From the NCBI GenBank assembly GCA_020697375.1, contig JAJFBJ010000029.1, forward strand, positions 1 to 62,559: a stretch of 62,559 nt of DNA, in the 5' to 3' direction. The notes below the pieces were generated by a model, which did no database searches, was not told the DNA's origin, and saw only the letters and a program-made list of their open reading frames with translations. How positions within the stretch are numbered: the first letter of the stretch is position 1; each line of letters begins with the position of its first letter. The DNA comes from Nitrospira sp. GTDB taxonomy: Bacteria; Nitrospirota; Nitrospiria; Nitrospirales; Nitrospiraceae. A program made the position numbers and the translations under genes. Below are positions 53,938 to 62,447 of the stretch, in pieces.

Positions 53938-55119
53938 ATGAAAGCCGTCGTCAATAGCGCGCGGGTTCCGATTAAGCTGTGGGCCCCCCTTGAGGAGGTC
54001 GAATCATCTGCCCTCGATCAATTGATCAACACGGCGAATCTGCCCTGCGTGTTTCGACACGTCGCCGCCATGCCGGACGTCCACCTAGGCTATGGCGCCA
54101 CTGTGGGATCCGTGGTCGCATGCAAGGGCGCCGTGATCCCGGGCGCTGTCGGGGTCGATATTGGGTGCGGCATGATGGCCGTGCAATTGCCGCTCATGGC
54201 GTCCGATCTTCCGGACTCCCTGAAATCCCTACGGACTGAGATCGAACGGTCCGTTCCCGTAGGCTTCAATGAACACAAGACGCCCGCTAAGGAGTCCGGC
54301 GCGTGGCAAGGATGGAGTGAGTTCAACCAGCGGCCGTCCCAGCTGCGCCATCGTCTTGATAAGGCGCAGCGGCAATTGGGTACGCTCGGTGGCGGCAATC
54401 ATTTCATCGAGCTCTGCCTGGATCAATCCCAACAGGTCTGGGTGATGCTGCACTCCGGCTCACGCAATATCGGGAAGGAAATTGCGGAAGTGCACATGTA
54501 TCAGGCGAAGAAACTCATGCAGCAGTACCGGGTCAGGTTGACAGATCCCGACCTGGCCTATTTGGAAGAGGGCAGCGCCCAGTTTGAAGCCTACTGGGAC
54601 GACCTGCAATGGGCCCAAGCATATGCGTTCATGAACCGCGACCTGATGATGCGCCGCGTGCTGCGTGCGGTGGAGAAAATCCTGCAGAGGACGGGAGGTG
54701 CGGTCCTGCCCCTGATGGAAGTGAACTGCCATCATAACTACGCGGAGCGCGAGCATCACTTCGGCCACCAGGTGATTGTCACCCGCAAGGGCGCGGTGCG
54801 CGCACGACAGGACGATATGGGGATCATTCCGGGGTCAATGGGTGCCCGATCCTATATTGTCCGTGGACGCGGCAATCCAGAGTCCTACCACTCTTGCTCG
54901 CATGGCGCGGGCCGCCGGATGTCGCGAGGACAAGCGAAACGGACGTTCTGCTTGCAGGATTTACAGACGCAAACAGCCGGCGTGGAGTGCCGAAAAGACG
55001 CGGGCGTACTCGATGAAATTCCCGGAGCGTACAAGGATATTGACCAGGTGATGGCGAACCAGGCCGATTTAGTTGACGTCGTGGCCGAATTGAAGCAGAT
55101 CTTGTGCGTGAAAGGCTGA
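53938..55119 (+). CDS. rtcB: RNA-splicing ligase RtcB
   Basis: A 393-residue RtcB, which joins 2',3'-cyclic-phosphate or 3'-phosphate RNA ends to 5'-hydroxyl ends with GTP and manganese. Active-site segments are AAMPDVHLGYGATVGSVVA, VGVDIGCGMMAVQLP (metal Asp and Cys), TLGGGNHFIELC, HSGSRNIGKEIA and the guanylated histidine region SYHSCSHGAGRRMSRGQA. All expected metal-binding residues are seen. It is slightly shorter than E. coli RtcB (408 residues). tggag precedes the ATG. Only 58 bases separate it from the PHP/PolX gene on the same strand. No archease or rtcA is in the window. Confidence 0.93.
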   Translation: MKAVVNSARVPIKLWAPLEEVESSALDQLINTANLPCVFRHVAAMPDVHLGYGATVGSVVACKGAVIPGAVGVDIGCGMMAVQLPLMASDLPDSLKSLRTEIERSVPVGFNEHKTPAKESGAWQGWSEFNQRPSQLRHRLDKAQRQLGTLGGGNHFIELCLDQSQQVWVMLHSGSRNIGKEIAEVHMYQAKKLMQQYRVRLTDPDLAYLEEGSAQFEAYWDDLQWAQAYAFMNRDLMMRRVLRAVEKILQRTGGAVLPLMEVNCHHNYAEREHHFGHQVIVTRKGAVRARQDDMGIIPGSMGARSYIVRGRGNPESYHSCSHGAGRRMSRGQAKRTFCLQDLQTQTAGVECRKDAGVLDEIPGAYKDIDQVMANQADLVDVVAELKQILCVKG

Positions 55120-55177
55120 CGGTCGAGCGTATTGGAGTGAAGCAAGCCTTGTCGCCCCAAAGAATCATGGGCCACCG

Positions 55178-56896
55178 ATGACCAAGCATGACGTCGCGCG
55201 CGTCCTCAAAGACATCGCCTTTTTTCTCTTCCTCAGAGGCGACAACCCCTATAAGGCGCAGGCCTATGAACGGGCGGGCCTCGCTCTGTTGACCTCCCCG
55301 GCCGATCTTCACGCATTAATCGCTACTGGGTCACTAACCGACCTCCCTGGTATCGGTCCAGCCACGGCTCGCGCCATTACCGAATTGGTCACGACCGGCC
55401 ACTCAACGGTGCACGAACAGGCGCGAGGCGAGTACCCGTCGTCCCTCGTGGCGCTGGATGACGTCCCCGGACTTACCCGCAAGCAAATCCTCAAGCTCTA
55501 CGAGCAGGCCGGCATCACGTCGGTGGCGGACCTGAAAGTCGCGTGCCGGAACGGCCGGCTCTTGGCGGTGCCGGGTATGGGGCCCAAGCTGCAGGCGAAA
55601 CTCCTTGATGCCCTCGGGGAATATGAGCGAGGACAGGGATATTCCCTGTATGCGGATGTCGTGGAGGAGGCGCATGCGCTGGAGACCGCCTTGAGGGCGC
55701 TCCCACGGATCGATCAAGCCGTCTTGTGCGGAGCGATGCGACGAAAAATGGAAGTCATCAACGAGTTGGTGTTCGTCCTGACTTATGATGATCCCGCGTC
55801 ATCGGCCGGTATCTCCAAACATGTGCGGACGATTCCCAATCTGAGTGAGGTCGCGGTAGAAGATGAGACGATTCGCGCGCGCTCTCCGATGGGCATGCCC
55901 GTGAGGATAGTCATAACGCCATCTCGGAATTTCGGGTTCTCGCTCCTCCAGGAGACGGGGAGTTCCGAACACCTCGATCAACTCCTTGGACGGTTTCGGG
56001 AGCGCGGGTTCACGAAGTGGACGGCGGTGCAGGCGAAATTCAGGGATGCGAGTGAGGAGGCGCTCTATCAGGCGGTATCGCTCCCCTACATCGCACCTGA
56101 GCTGAGAGAGGGACGAGGTGAGCTTGAATGGGCCAGTCACGGCCGCAAGCCTACTTTCCTGGAGCCTCGGGCTATCAAGGGGGTGTTTCATCTCCATACC
56201 GTCTATTCCGATGGCGCCGGAACGGTGGAGGAGATGGTCTCGGCCGCCCGGAATCGCGGGTTCCGGTATCTCGGCATCTCCGATCACAGTCAATCCGCCT
56301 TTTATGCAAACGGCTTGAAAGAACCGAGGATTCGAGCGCAATGGGACGAAATCAACGCCGTCCAGAAGAAGTACCGCGACATCCATCTGTTCAAGGGAAT
56401 CGAGGCGGACATTCTGCCGGATGGCTCGATAGACTATCCCGATGAGCTCCTCGCGGAGTTCGACTTCGTAATTGCGTCCGTCCATAGCCGGTTCAACTTG
56501 CCCGAAAAGGAGCAGACCGCGCGCATCTGCAAGGCCCTCAGTCATCCCTCCGTCACCATGCTCGGCCATCCCACGGGGCGCTTGCTGCTCGGACGAAGGG
56601 GCTACCGCTTGGACCTCGATCAGGTGATCGCAGCGGCCGCGCGCCATCACAAGCTGCTCGAAATCAATGGCAGCCGACACCGGCTAGATCTCGACTGGCG
56701 ATGGGCTCGCGTAGCGAAGGCCCACGGCGTGAAATTTTGCATCAATCCCGACGCCCATGCCGTTGACGAGTTCGAGAATGTGGCCTGGGGCGTGAACGTG
56801 GCCCAAAAGGCCGGGTTGGATGCCGACGACGTGATCAATACGAAGTCGTTGACCGCGATCAAGTCCTTCCTTCGACAGGCTCGTCATGCCGACTAG
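55178..56896 (+). CDS. PolX-like protein with degenerate polymerase and intact PHP domain
   Basis: A 572-residue member of the bacterial PolX family. Residues 1-150 carry the HhH domains (LTDLPGIGPATARAITELVT, LLAVPGMGPKLQAKLLDAL). The nucleotidyltransferase region then departs from the family: the GSYRRGKETxGDVDxL motif reads CGAMRRKMEVINELVFVLTY, losing both paired metal Asp residues, and the third, normally in DLRVV, is replaced at GMPVRIVITPS. The C-terminal PHP domain (about 330-560) is intact: HLHTVYSDGAG, ISDHSQS, GIEADIL, FVIASVHSRF, GHPTGR and NPDAHAVDE. PHP in PolX acts as a Mn-dependent 3'-5' nuclease, so the polymerase function is probably lost while nuclease remains. Confidence 0.85.
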   Translation: MTKHDVARVLKDIAFFLFLRGDNPYKAQAYERAGLALLTSPADLHALIATGSLTDLPGIGPATARAITELVTTGHSTVHEQARGEYPSSLVALDDVPGLTRKQILKLYEQAGITSVADLKVACRNGRLLAVPGMGPKLQAKLLDALGEYERGQGYSLYADVVEEAHALETALRALPRIDQAVLCGAMRRKMEVINELVFVLTYDDPASSAGISKHVRTIPNLSEVAVEDETIRARSPMGMPVRIVITPSRNFGFSLLQETGSSEHLDQLLGRFRERGFTKWTAVQAKFRDASEEALYQAVSLPYIAPELREGRGELEWASHGRKPTFLEPRAIKGVFHLHTVYSDGAGTVEEMVSAARNRGFRYLGISDHSQSAFYANGLKEPRIRAQWDEINAVQKKYRDIHLFKGIEADILPDGSIDYPDELLAEFDFVIASVHSRFNLPEKEQTARICKALSHPSVTMLGHPTGRLLLGRRGYRLDLDQVIAAAARHHKLLEINGSRHRLDLDWRWARVAKAHGVKFCINPDAHAVDEFENVAWGVNVAQKAGLDADDVINTKSLTAIKSFLRQARHAD

Positions 56897-57245
56897 ATGT
56901 CTATTTTTAGATTGTTGATTCATCGAGGTTTCTATGGCCTGTTCGACCACAGCGCCGTGAGGGCATACCCGTCCCTGCCGCCAGGCTTACTTTCAACGCA
57001 GGTTGTGCCGTTCGAAATTCCCATTCGATGTGTTATCGCTGCCTCTACCAGGACCAACCCACGACCGTCCTAGACCGCGCTCTGACGAACCGCTGAACCT
57101 GTTCGCTTTGGCTATTGAGATAAATGAGAGATTTGATGCACGTGAATAGCATTGATGCGATGCTACCCGAGGCGCGACTCGAAGCGCTTGCAGGACGAGG
57201 CAAGTTGAGCGGATAGGACTCTCAGCGAAACGGAAGGATACCGTC
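56897..57245. other. Intergenic region between PolX-like and dioxygenase genes
   Basis: About 350 bases contain no recognisable gene, hairpin or promoter. Short frames on either strand do not resemble known proteins. ggaaggat near the right end is the ribosome site of the following GTG-initiated gene. Confidence 0.5.
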
Positions 57246-57845
57246 GTGATCAAGGACGTATTGGATCCGGAGCGGGTATTCGTGATTCACAATTTCCTGT
57301 CGGAAGAGGAATGCGCAGCGCTGATCAGGCGGAGCGAAGCGCTTGCCTACGAACCGGGAACCGTCGCCGGTGTCCTGTACGAGGCTGTCCGCAACAACGA
57401 GCGTGTGATCGTCGATGATGAGTCTCTCGCCGCAGACTTCTTTCAACGGGCTGAACCCTTCCTGCCGGCTGTTCTTGAGGACCATCGTCTTGTCGGGTTC
57501 AACGAACGGTGGCGCTTCTATCGGTATCAACCTGGTCAGACCTTCAAGCCTCATCGGGACGGGCCATATCTGCGGATGAAGACCTGGGAACAAAGTGAGT
57601 TAACGTTTATGATCTATCTGAACGAGGGAATGGTAGGCGGAGAGACGAGGTTCTTTGCGGACATGGAGCAAGCATTCCTGCCGCCTCGACAACCCTATCT
57701 CTCTGTCCAGCCGAAGGCGGGATCGGCGCTGGTATTCTTACATTCTGTTTGGCACGAGGGTGCGGTCGTGCAGAGCGGGCAAAAGTACGTGCTCCGCACA
57801 GATGTGATGTATGGCCTCCACCCCAACGCTTCACGCGACGCATAG
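57246..57845 (+). CDS. 2OG-Fe(II) dioxygenase, prolyl-4-hydroxylase-like
   Basis: A 199-residue Fe(II)/2-oxoglutarate dioxygenase. The double-stranded beta-helix holds RFYRYQPGQTFKPHRDGPYL (iron His and Asp in HxD), LTFMIYLNEGMVGGETRFF, ALVFLHSVWHEGAVV (second iron His) and the Lys/Arg pair in KYVLRTDVMYG that binds 2-oxoglutarate. The N-terminus, VIHNFLSEEECAALIRRSEA, matches prolyl-4-hydroxylase alpha homologues. The start is GTG 57246 behind ggaagga. Hydroxylation substrate unknown; bacterial relatives modify proline in translation factors or surface proteins. Confidence 0.88.
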   Translation: MIKDVLDPERVFVIHNFLSEEECAALIRRSEALAYEPGTVAGVLYEAVRNNERVIVDDESLAADFFQRAEPFLPAVLEDHRLVGFNERWRFYRYQPGQTFKPHRDGPYLRMKTWEQSELTFMIYLNEGMVGGETRFFADMEQAFLPPRQPYLSVQPKAGSALVFLHSVWHEGAVVQSGQKYVLRTDVMYGLHPNASRDA

Positions 57846-58649
57846 CGCAAAATAGCCACCCCGTTCTAGTCTACGGCACCGGGGAAATCGGTCTGGTATA
57901 CGACCGTTTTACGGTACGCTTGTCAGACGTTCGAGTCCCGCTCGGCTCCCCGAATTAGAACAAAAGCTAGAACCTTCAGGGTGACCTTCCAGCCTTCACA
58001 AATTACTGATAGCTTTCCGTTTACTCCCTGAAAGCACGCGTGGCGTCTTCTGCATCGGATTTTGCAGGCTTCCGAGCCGACTACTACCGTTGATGACGCA
58101 CAGTATGGATTTCTGTCGTTAGGGACTGAATGACCTGCGGTTTATAAGTTCTCCCGAGTCCTCCCTCAGGCCATTCAACCCCACAAGAACCACAATCCAG
58201 GAGCGTCCCGGACAGGGGGCTGGATACGGCTGTATTGTCCTGTCCCGGCAGCAGCGTGGTAGCGAAGAGGACGAGATTGAAAACGCTACGGGTCCGGAGA
58301 CTATCAGTCGCCATCTAAACCAATCAGTTACTTCTCCGTCCCTTACAGCGGAATTAACGGCAGCCGAGGAATCTATAAAGCACGGTCGGCCGGTATAGTT
58401 GTGCCACGGTGCATCAACATTAATGTTGGCATGACGGCAAATGCCGACATCGCAATGAGTACACCTTTCATAGCCCATGGACCACGCCGTTGAAGCAGTT
58501 TGGTTCAAGAGCGCACGAAAGTGGGGCCCCACCGGTCACTATGTGTCACGGTTCCTAAGGATAGTACAGCTGGCTTTGGCGCCCCGAACTTTCACCATCA
58601 TGAGATTGGCGGCAACCTCATGAATTCCGTGGGAAACCCCTCGGGCGCT
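57846..58649. other. Long non-coding or decayed region with a tRNA-3'-end-like stretch
   Basis: About 800 bases with no gene I can defend. GTTCGAGTCCCGCTCGGCTC at 57930-57949 looks like the T-loop and acceptor end of a tRNA, but the matching 5' T-stem and the rest are missing. A 76-residue minus-strand frame at 58084-58314 begins like a signal peptide but has no family resemblance and no good ribosome site. This is a plausible remnant of an attachment site and decayed accessory DNA. Confidence 0.4.
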
Positions 58650-58802
58650 TCAAACCGGCGCACAGGCCACCGCACCGGTGCTATTCCGAATGCCCGGCAT
58701 CTCGCCATGTATGCCACGCTGTACCGGCTGGGCGAAGGCCACTGCACCGGCCATGATCGCCATGAGTGTGAGCCCGGCTACGCTTGTTCGTTGTAAAATC
58801 AT
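58650..58802 (-). CDS. Very small exported protein, possible
   Basis: A 50-residue frame begins MILQRTSVAGLTLMAIMAGA followed by VAFAQPVQRG, a textbook signal peptide with cleavage after AFA. Only about 26 residues follow (ending VACAPV). The ribosome site (gacgagacaga) is weak. It could be a small secreted peptide or the front end of a truncated exported protein. No relative is recognised. It lies divergently upstream of the BrkB-family gene. Confidence 0.35.
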   Translation of the reverse strand: MILQRTSVAGLTLMAIMAGAVAFAQPVQRGIHGEMPGIRNSTGAVACAPV

Positions 58803-58928
58803 TCTGTCTCGTCAAAGCTGTGGCTAAGCGAATAGCCGTTGAACGCTGCATACTTCGACTTATAACAACTCGCCGACGTAAGATCTATCCGTGAATGCGT
58901 CGGAGACAGATGACGAATAGAATGAGGA

Positions 58929-59783
58929 ATGACGATAAAGCGAATCCTGCAGCTGCTCAAGACGACGGCGATGAAGTGGTGGGACGATAATCCATGGCGG
59001 CTAAGCGCCGCCCTGTCCTATTACACGCTGTTCTCCCTCGCTCCTCTCTTCACCATCGCCGTCGCAGTGGCGACTGTCGTGGTCGAGGAAAGCACCGTGC
59101 GGGACCAGATACTTCGTCAGTTCGAAGACCTCATCGGCCAACCAGGGGCGACTGCCATCACCAAAATGTTGCAGAGCGCCGGTCACCCGGTCCACGGCAC
59201 GGTCGCAACCCTGATCAGTCTTATTACTTTATTCCTCGTCTCCATGGGCATGTTCAGCGAACTTCAGGATGCCTTGAATCTTATTTGGAGAGTTCCCGTC
59301 CAACCGGGGTCGACCCTCTGGCGTGGAGTCAAATCGCGGCTATTTTCGTTTCTGCTTGTGCTGGGCACGGGCTTTCTTCTCCTTGTCTCCCTCCTCATGA
59401 GCGCCGTGGTGTCGGCGGCGGAACGATTTATCCACCGGGAGTTGCCGTGGCCCTATGTGATCATGGCGGTCATTGACGTCAGTAGCTCGCCGGTCGTCAT
59501 CACGGTGTTGTTCGCCCTCCTGTTCAAGATGCTGCCGGAAGGACATATCGCATGGCGGGATGTCTGGGTAGGCGCCCCGGCAACCGCCATGCTATTTTCA
59601 ATCGGCAAATGGGCCATCGGACTCTACCTGGGGGGGGCCGCGATGGCGTCGATGTATGGGGCGGCCTCTTCACTGATGGTGATCCTGGCGTGGGTGTACT
59701 ATTCGGCCTTGATCTTCTTTTTAGGAGCGGAGCTAACTTACGTCTATGCCTATCAGTATGGCTCACGCCGGACGACGACCTGA
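58929..59783 (+). CDS. YihY/virulence factor BrkB family membrane protein
   Basis: A 284-residue inner-membrane protein with about six hydrophobic helices. The N-terminal W-D-DNPWRLSAALSYYTLFSL region with LAPLFTIAVAVA is diagnostic of the YihY/BrkB family (once mis-called ribonuclease BN). Later blocks include LSALLMSAV-like TM3 (FLLLVSLLMSAVVSAAERF), LFALLFKMLPEGHIAWRDVW and SMYGAASSLMVILAWVYYSA. These proteins are uncharacterised transport-like proteins. The terminal residues are short and charged. The length fits. It begins a gene-poor stretch. Confidence 0.9.
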   Translation: MTIKRILQLLKTTAMKWWDDNPWRLSAALSYYTLFSLAPLFTIAVAVATVVVEESTVRDQILRQFEDLIGQPGATAITKMLQSAGHPVHGTVATLISLITLFLVSMGMFSELQDALNLIWRVPVQPGSTLWRGVKSRLFSFLLVLGTGFLLLVSLLMSAVVSAAERFIHRELPWPYVIMAVIDVSSSPVVITVLFALLFKMLPEGHIAWRDVWVGAPATAMLFSIGKWAIGLYLGGAAMASMYGAASSLMVILAWVYYSALIFFLGAELTYVYAYQYGSRRTTT

Positions 59784-60500
59784 ACCCTCAACTAGATCAA
59801 CTGGAAAAGAAGCCGCGGCCTACTTCGCGAACGAGTCGCTGTGAAGTGCGGCTTTTATCGTGAAGCACCGGGGGAGCCGGCCGATGGCATGGTTGTGTGA
59901 GGGCTCGGTGTCTCGCGGGGTGGATGCTATGCGTGGCTGACGCGTCCACAAAGGCAACGCGCTCGCCGCGACGAGGCATTGGGCATCAAGACCGGGCGAG
60001 TTTTCTGTATAGTCACCGGACCTACGGCGCGAGAAGAGTCTGAATCTGCTGGTCGAGGGTGAGGTCTGGGGCCTGCATGCCGTGATGACCACCTCCTCCG
60101 TGCCATGCTTGGGGCGATGAAGAATTCTCCGCAAAGAACGGTATAGAGCCAATTGTCCGTTTCGTCATTTCTTGTCGGCCAGCTTTCGCATCCCGAGAAC
60201 GAAATAGCCGTTCCTGGAAAGCCTAGAAGGCCGGCCGACTGTGCTGGCAGTTCGCTCACCTTTTGAAAGTGTGGGCATTGGTATCCACCGGAGGGCGACC
60301 CAAGGCATTCACGAGTTTTCGAACGCCTCAGCGGAGTGGCTAACTCAACGAGTCAGCCGCGCGATGGTTCTGATGAAGGAGAGCACATCGCTCGTTTGTT
60401 GATCCGCGAGTGTTCTCGGTACGTGGCGGGGCATAAAGAGAACGCCATTGGTTGTACAAGTCTACCATCGTCCCGTGTCGCGCCTCTCTTCATCTGATCA
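59784..60500. other. Gene-poor region
   Basis: About 700 bases carry only short frames on both strands that have no protein-like composition. Several (for example 59820-60152 and 59927-60259 on the minus strand) overlap each other, as non-coding DNA would. I see no RNA gene or intrinsic terminator. Confidence 0.5.
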
Positions 60501-60722
60501 CTAGACAGGTCCGGTTCTTCCCGGCACCCACAAGGCCACCAGTTTGGCTTTATGGGCAAGGGCAATGTGCCGTGCCTCTGACTGAGAGGCATAGCCCTCC
60601 CCCTCGCCGGTCCGGCTGTCATACGCCACAGTGGGATGCAGACGCGCCTCTGCCCCCATTTTGAGGATGCGATAGTGCCATCTGTGATGCACCTGGAATA
60701 AATCCAGATCGTATTGAGCCAT
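60501..60722 (-). CDS. Small hypothetical protein
   Basis: A 73-residue frame. MAQYDLDLFQVHHRWHYRIL then KMGAEARLHP and EARHIALAHKAKLVAL look like a compact domain with one N-terminal strand and a helix near the end. It has no signal peptide. ATG 60722 was chosen because it begins the ordered region; a start at 60734 adds four residues. No family recognised. It is isolated by long spacers on both sides. Confidence 0.45.
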   Translation of the reverse strand: MAQYDLDLFQVHHRWHYRILKMGAEARLHPTVAYDSRTGEGEGYASQSEARHIALAHKAKLVALWVPGRTGPV

Positions 60723-60988
60723 GGTGTGTGTCAATGGGTCAGCTGTGAAAAGCTGAGTGCGCGCGTACGCTTCCCTGCCTTCCGCGCTACTCCTAGAAGG
60801 CCGCCTGGATGAGTCCGTCTAATCTGATGTCGATGGTTGAGTCTGTTAGTTTACTCTTCATAACCAAAGGATTGGCAGTGCCCTACCGCTTCGGCTACTT
60901 GATCGTCTTCTCCCATGTTGGTCGATGATAAGCACAGCTTCGCTCGGAGTAGTCTGCCTGTAGGTGGACCACTTTCACCGGTTCCGCT

Positions 60989-61207
60989 TTACCGTCCCCG
61001 GTTTAAGGAATGGGATCCTACGAATCCGGTCGGCGCGAGTGAGCTCCGCAGATCGTCCAGGTGTTCTTGCATCTCTTCCAACACATGGCCGATTCGTTTG
61101 GCTGAACAGTGACGGAGCTGGTGGATGTTCCTCCCCGTCCAGATGCGAGGAGCACTGCGGGTGGGCGAATCTGATGTCAGTACATATGTCTTCGGTGTCT
61201 TCTTCAT
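60989..61207 (-). CDS. Small hypothetical protein
   Basis: A 72-residue frame beginning MKKTPKTYVLTSDSPTRSAP with RIGHVLEEMQEHLDDLRSSL near the end, a probable amphipathic helix. ggaggacgac lies directly before ATG 61207, a strong ribosome site, which is the main reason for calling it. An in-frame ATG 12 bases earlier overlaps that site. No family recognised. Basic at the start and acidic in the helix. Confidence 0.45.
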   Translation of the reverse strand: MKKTPKTYVLTSDSPTRSAPRIWTGRNIHQLRHCSAKRIGHVLEEMQEHLDDLRSSLAPTGFVGSHSLNRGR

Positions 61208-61368
61208 GTCGTCCTCCATGGAAGGTCGCCTGCAGCGGGCCTTAAGGAACATTATCGCGACCGATGGGCTGGTGTCGACTCCGCTACTAACAAAAGTTGA
61301 TCACTCAGGACTAGTGGTGGTGTTCAAGCTAGTGGTTGGCAACGCCCTTTTGATACCATCATAGAGTT
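61208..61368. other. Short intergenic spacer
   Basis: Around 160 bases between two minus-strand small genes. I see no recognisable coding or structural signal. Confidence 0.4.
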
Positions 61369-61713
61369 TTAGCTCCAGGTGCGGTGTTGTTCACTCACAT
61401 GTTCGGCACCATCTTTTTTTAAGATGACCCATTCCACGTCATCGGGAATGGTAACGACTTTGAGTTCTGCACAGTGCCCGTTGGCCTCTCCGCGCAACTC
61501 TTCCACCACTTGAACAAGCCGCCGGTCATCGCGGGGAATCAGGATTCCGCATTGATTGAGGCTTGGCTCTTGGGGACTGGCGGCGGCAGGCCAGTAAGCC
61601 CCGTGATCCGTTTCCCTTAAGGCATCCGGCTGCCCTAACTCCCGCAGCCGAAGAAACGCCTTATGGCTCACGCAGAATCGGTCGTAACTTGTATTGATGA
61701 CGATGTGGGCCAT
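61369..61713 (-). CDS. Conserved hypothetical protein of unknown function
   Basis: A 114-residue protein that begins MAHIVINTSYDRFCVSHKAF and ends with IPDDVEWVILKKDGAEHVSE and HRTW. I recognise this as a family of small proteins from bacteria and phages whose N-terminus reads VINxCYGGFxLSxEA and whose end reads IPDDVEWxIxxYDGxExVxExHRTW. The middle VQVVEELRGEANGHCAELKV is also conserved. Function unknown. ATG 61713 follows agaaagagag; an earlier start at 61737 adds residues outside the family pattern. Confidence 0.85.
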   Translation of the reverse strand: MAHIVINTSYDRFCVSHKAFLRLRELGQPDALRETDHGAYWPAAASPQEPSLNQCGILIPRDDRRLVQVVEELRGEANGHCAELKVVTIPDDVEWVILKKDGAEHVSEQHRTWS

Positions 61714-61794
61714 ATGCAACTCTCTTTCTGTTGTCACACGAAAACGTGAGAGGTAGATCGCGGAGATGCCCGGCTCAATTGATAGAGGACGAGG

Positions 61795-62040
61795 TTAGGA
61801 GGAGGCCAGGTCGGGGTCTTTATAGCCGAGATAGTTTCCCGTCCAATGCGAATACCGACGGTCGACCCAGACTCTCACTTCGTCCTTAATCACATCCCCG
61901 TAGCGCTTTTGAACAATGTGGGTAAACGTCGCGAGATTTCCCTGGATTTCTCCAAGGTCGCTGTCCGTAATCCTTTCCCACTTGGCTTTCAAGGGAGCCT
62001 TAAGCTGCAACCAAAATTGCTGGAACTGTTCTTGTATCAT
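61795..62040 (-). CDS. CsbD-like small stress protein
   Basis: An 81-residue hydrophilic protein. FQQFWLQLKAPLKAKWERIT, then SDLGEIQGNLATFTHIVQKR and YGDVIKDEVRVWV follow the CsbD pattern (KxKxxWGKLTDDDLxxIxGxxxxLxGxIQxRYG). CsbD proteins are small, abundant and induced by general stress; their role is not known. aaggagt lies four bases before ATG 62040. The frame is open to 62184 but the extension is basic and unlike the family. The C-terminal HWTGNYLGYKDPDLASS is extra. Confidence 0.8.
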   Translation of the reverse strand: MIQEQFQQFWLQLKAPLKAKWERITDSDLGEIQGNLATFTHIVQKRYGDVIKDEVRVWVDRRYSHWTGNYLGYKDPDLASS

Positions 62041-62309
62041 TGCATACTCCTTTGTGTGCTGGTTGCCTCGAAAGGCAACTTTTACTAGAACTGGGGGGCG
62101 CCCTGATTTGTTTTCCTGATCCCTTCTTCTCCTTCGGCTGATCGCCTCGAAAATACGATCGCCGATAGCGCGATTGAGTGACATGGCTGGATGTCCCCAC
62201 TAGGCCAGTGATCCACACAACTCTAGGCTACACCCTTAGCCGCAAGCTTGGCTGGTCAATATTGCTCAGCTTGTAATTGGCTTCTAGCGCATAATGTTTA
62301 AGAATCATC

Positions 62310-62435
62310 ATGGATTCGCAAAGCGCTCCGCTGCTGACCGGCCGTGAAGATTGTGCATACTGTACGGGCCGGGGTATCGCGATTAAGAATCCGCAAACGA
62401 AAACAACCTGTTGGTGCGGTAGTTCACTGAGATGA
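62310..62435 (+). CDS. Micro-protein with zinc-ribbon-like cysteines
   Basis: A 41-residue frame. GREDCAYCTGRGIAIKNPQT is followed by KTTCWCGSSLR, giving CxxC-x(n)-CxC, which resembles the rubredoxin/DnaJ-type zinc knuckle CxxCxGxG. No ribosome site stronger than agaatc is seen. It ends 12 bases before the next start, which has a very strong Shine-Dalgarno sequence, so the two may form one unit. It is too short for routine gene calling, and the evidence is the cysteine pattern and location only. Confidence 0.45.
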   Translation: MDSQSAPLLTGREDCAYCTGRGIAIKNPQTKTTCWCGSSLR

Positions 62436-62447
62436 AGGAGGCCCGCT

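Noticed and set aside
58084..58314. 76-codon minus-strand frame with a hydrophobic N-terminus
   Set aside because: No good ribosome site and no recognisable domain; it is mentioned within the non-coding region but not called as a gene.
58500..58796. 98-codon plus-strand frame
   Set aside because: Composition is His/Gly/Arg-rich without pattern; the opposite-strand signal peptide frame is more protein-like.
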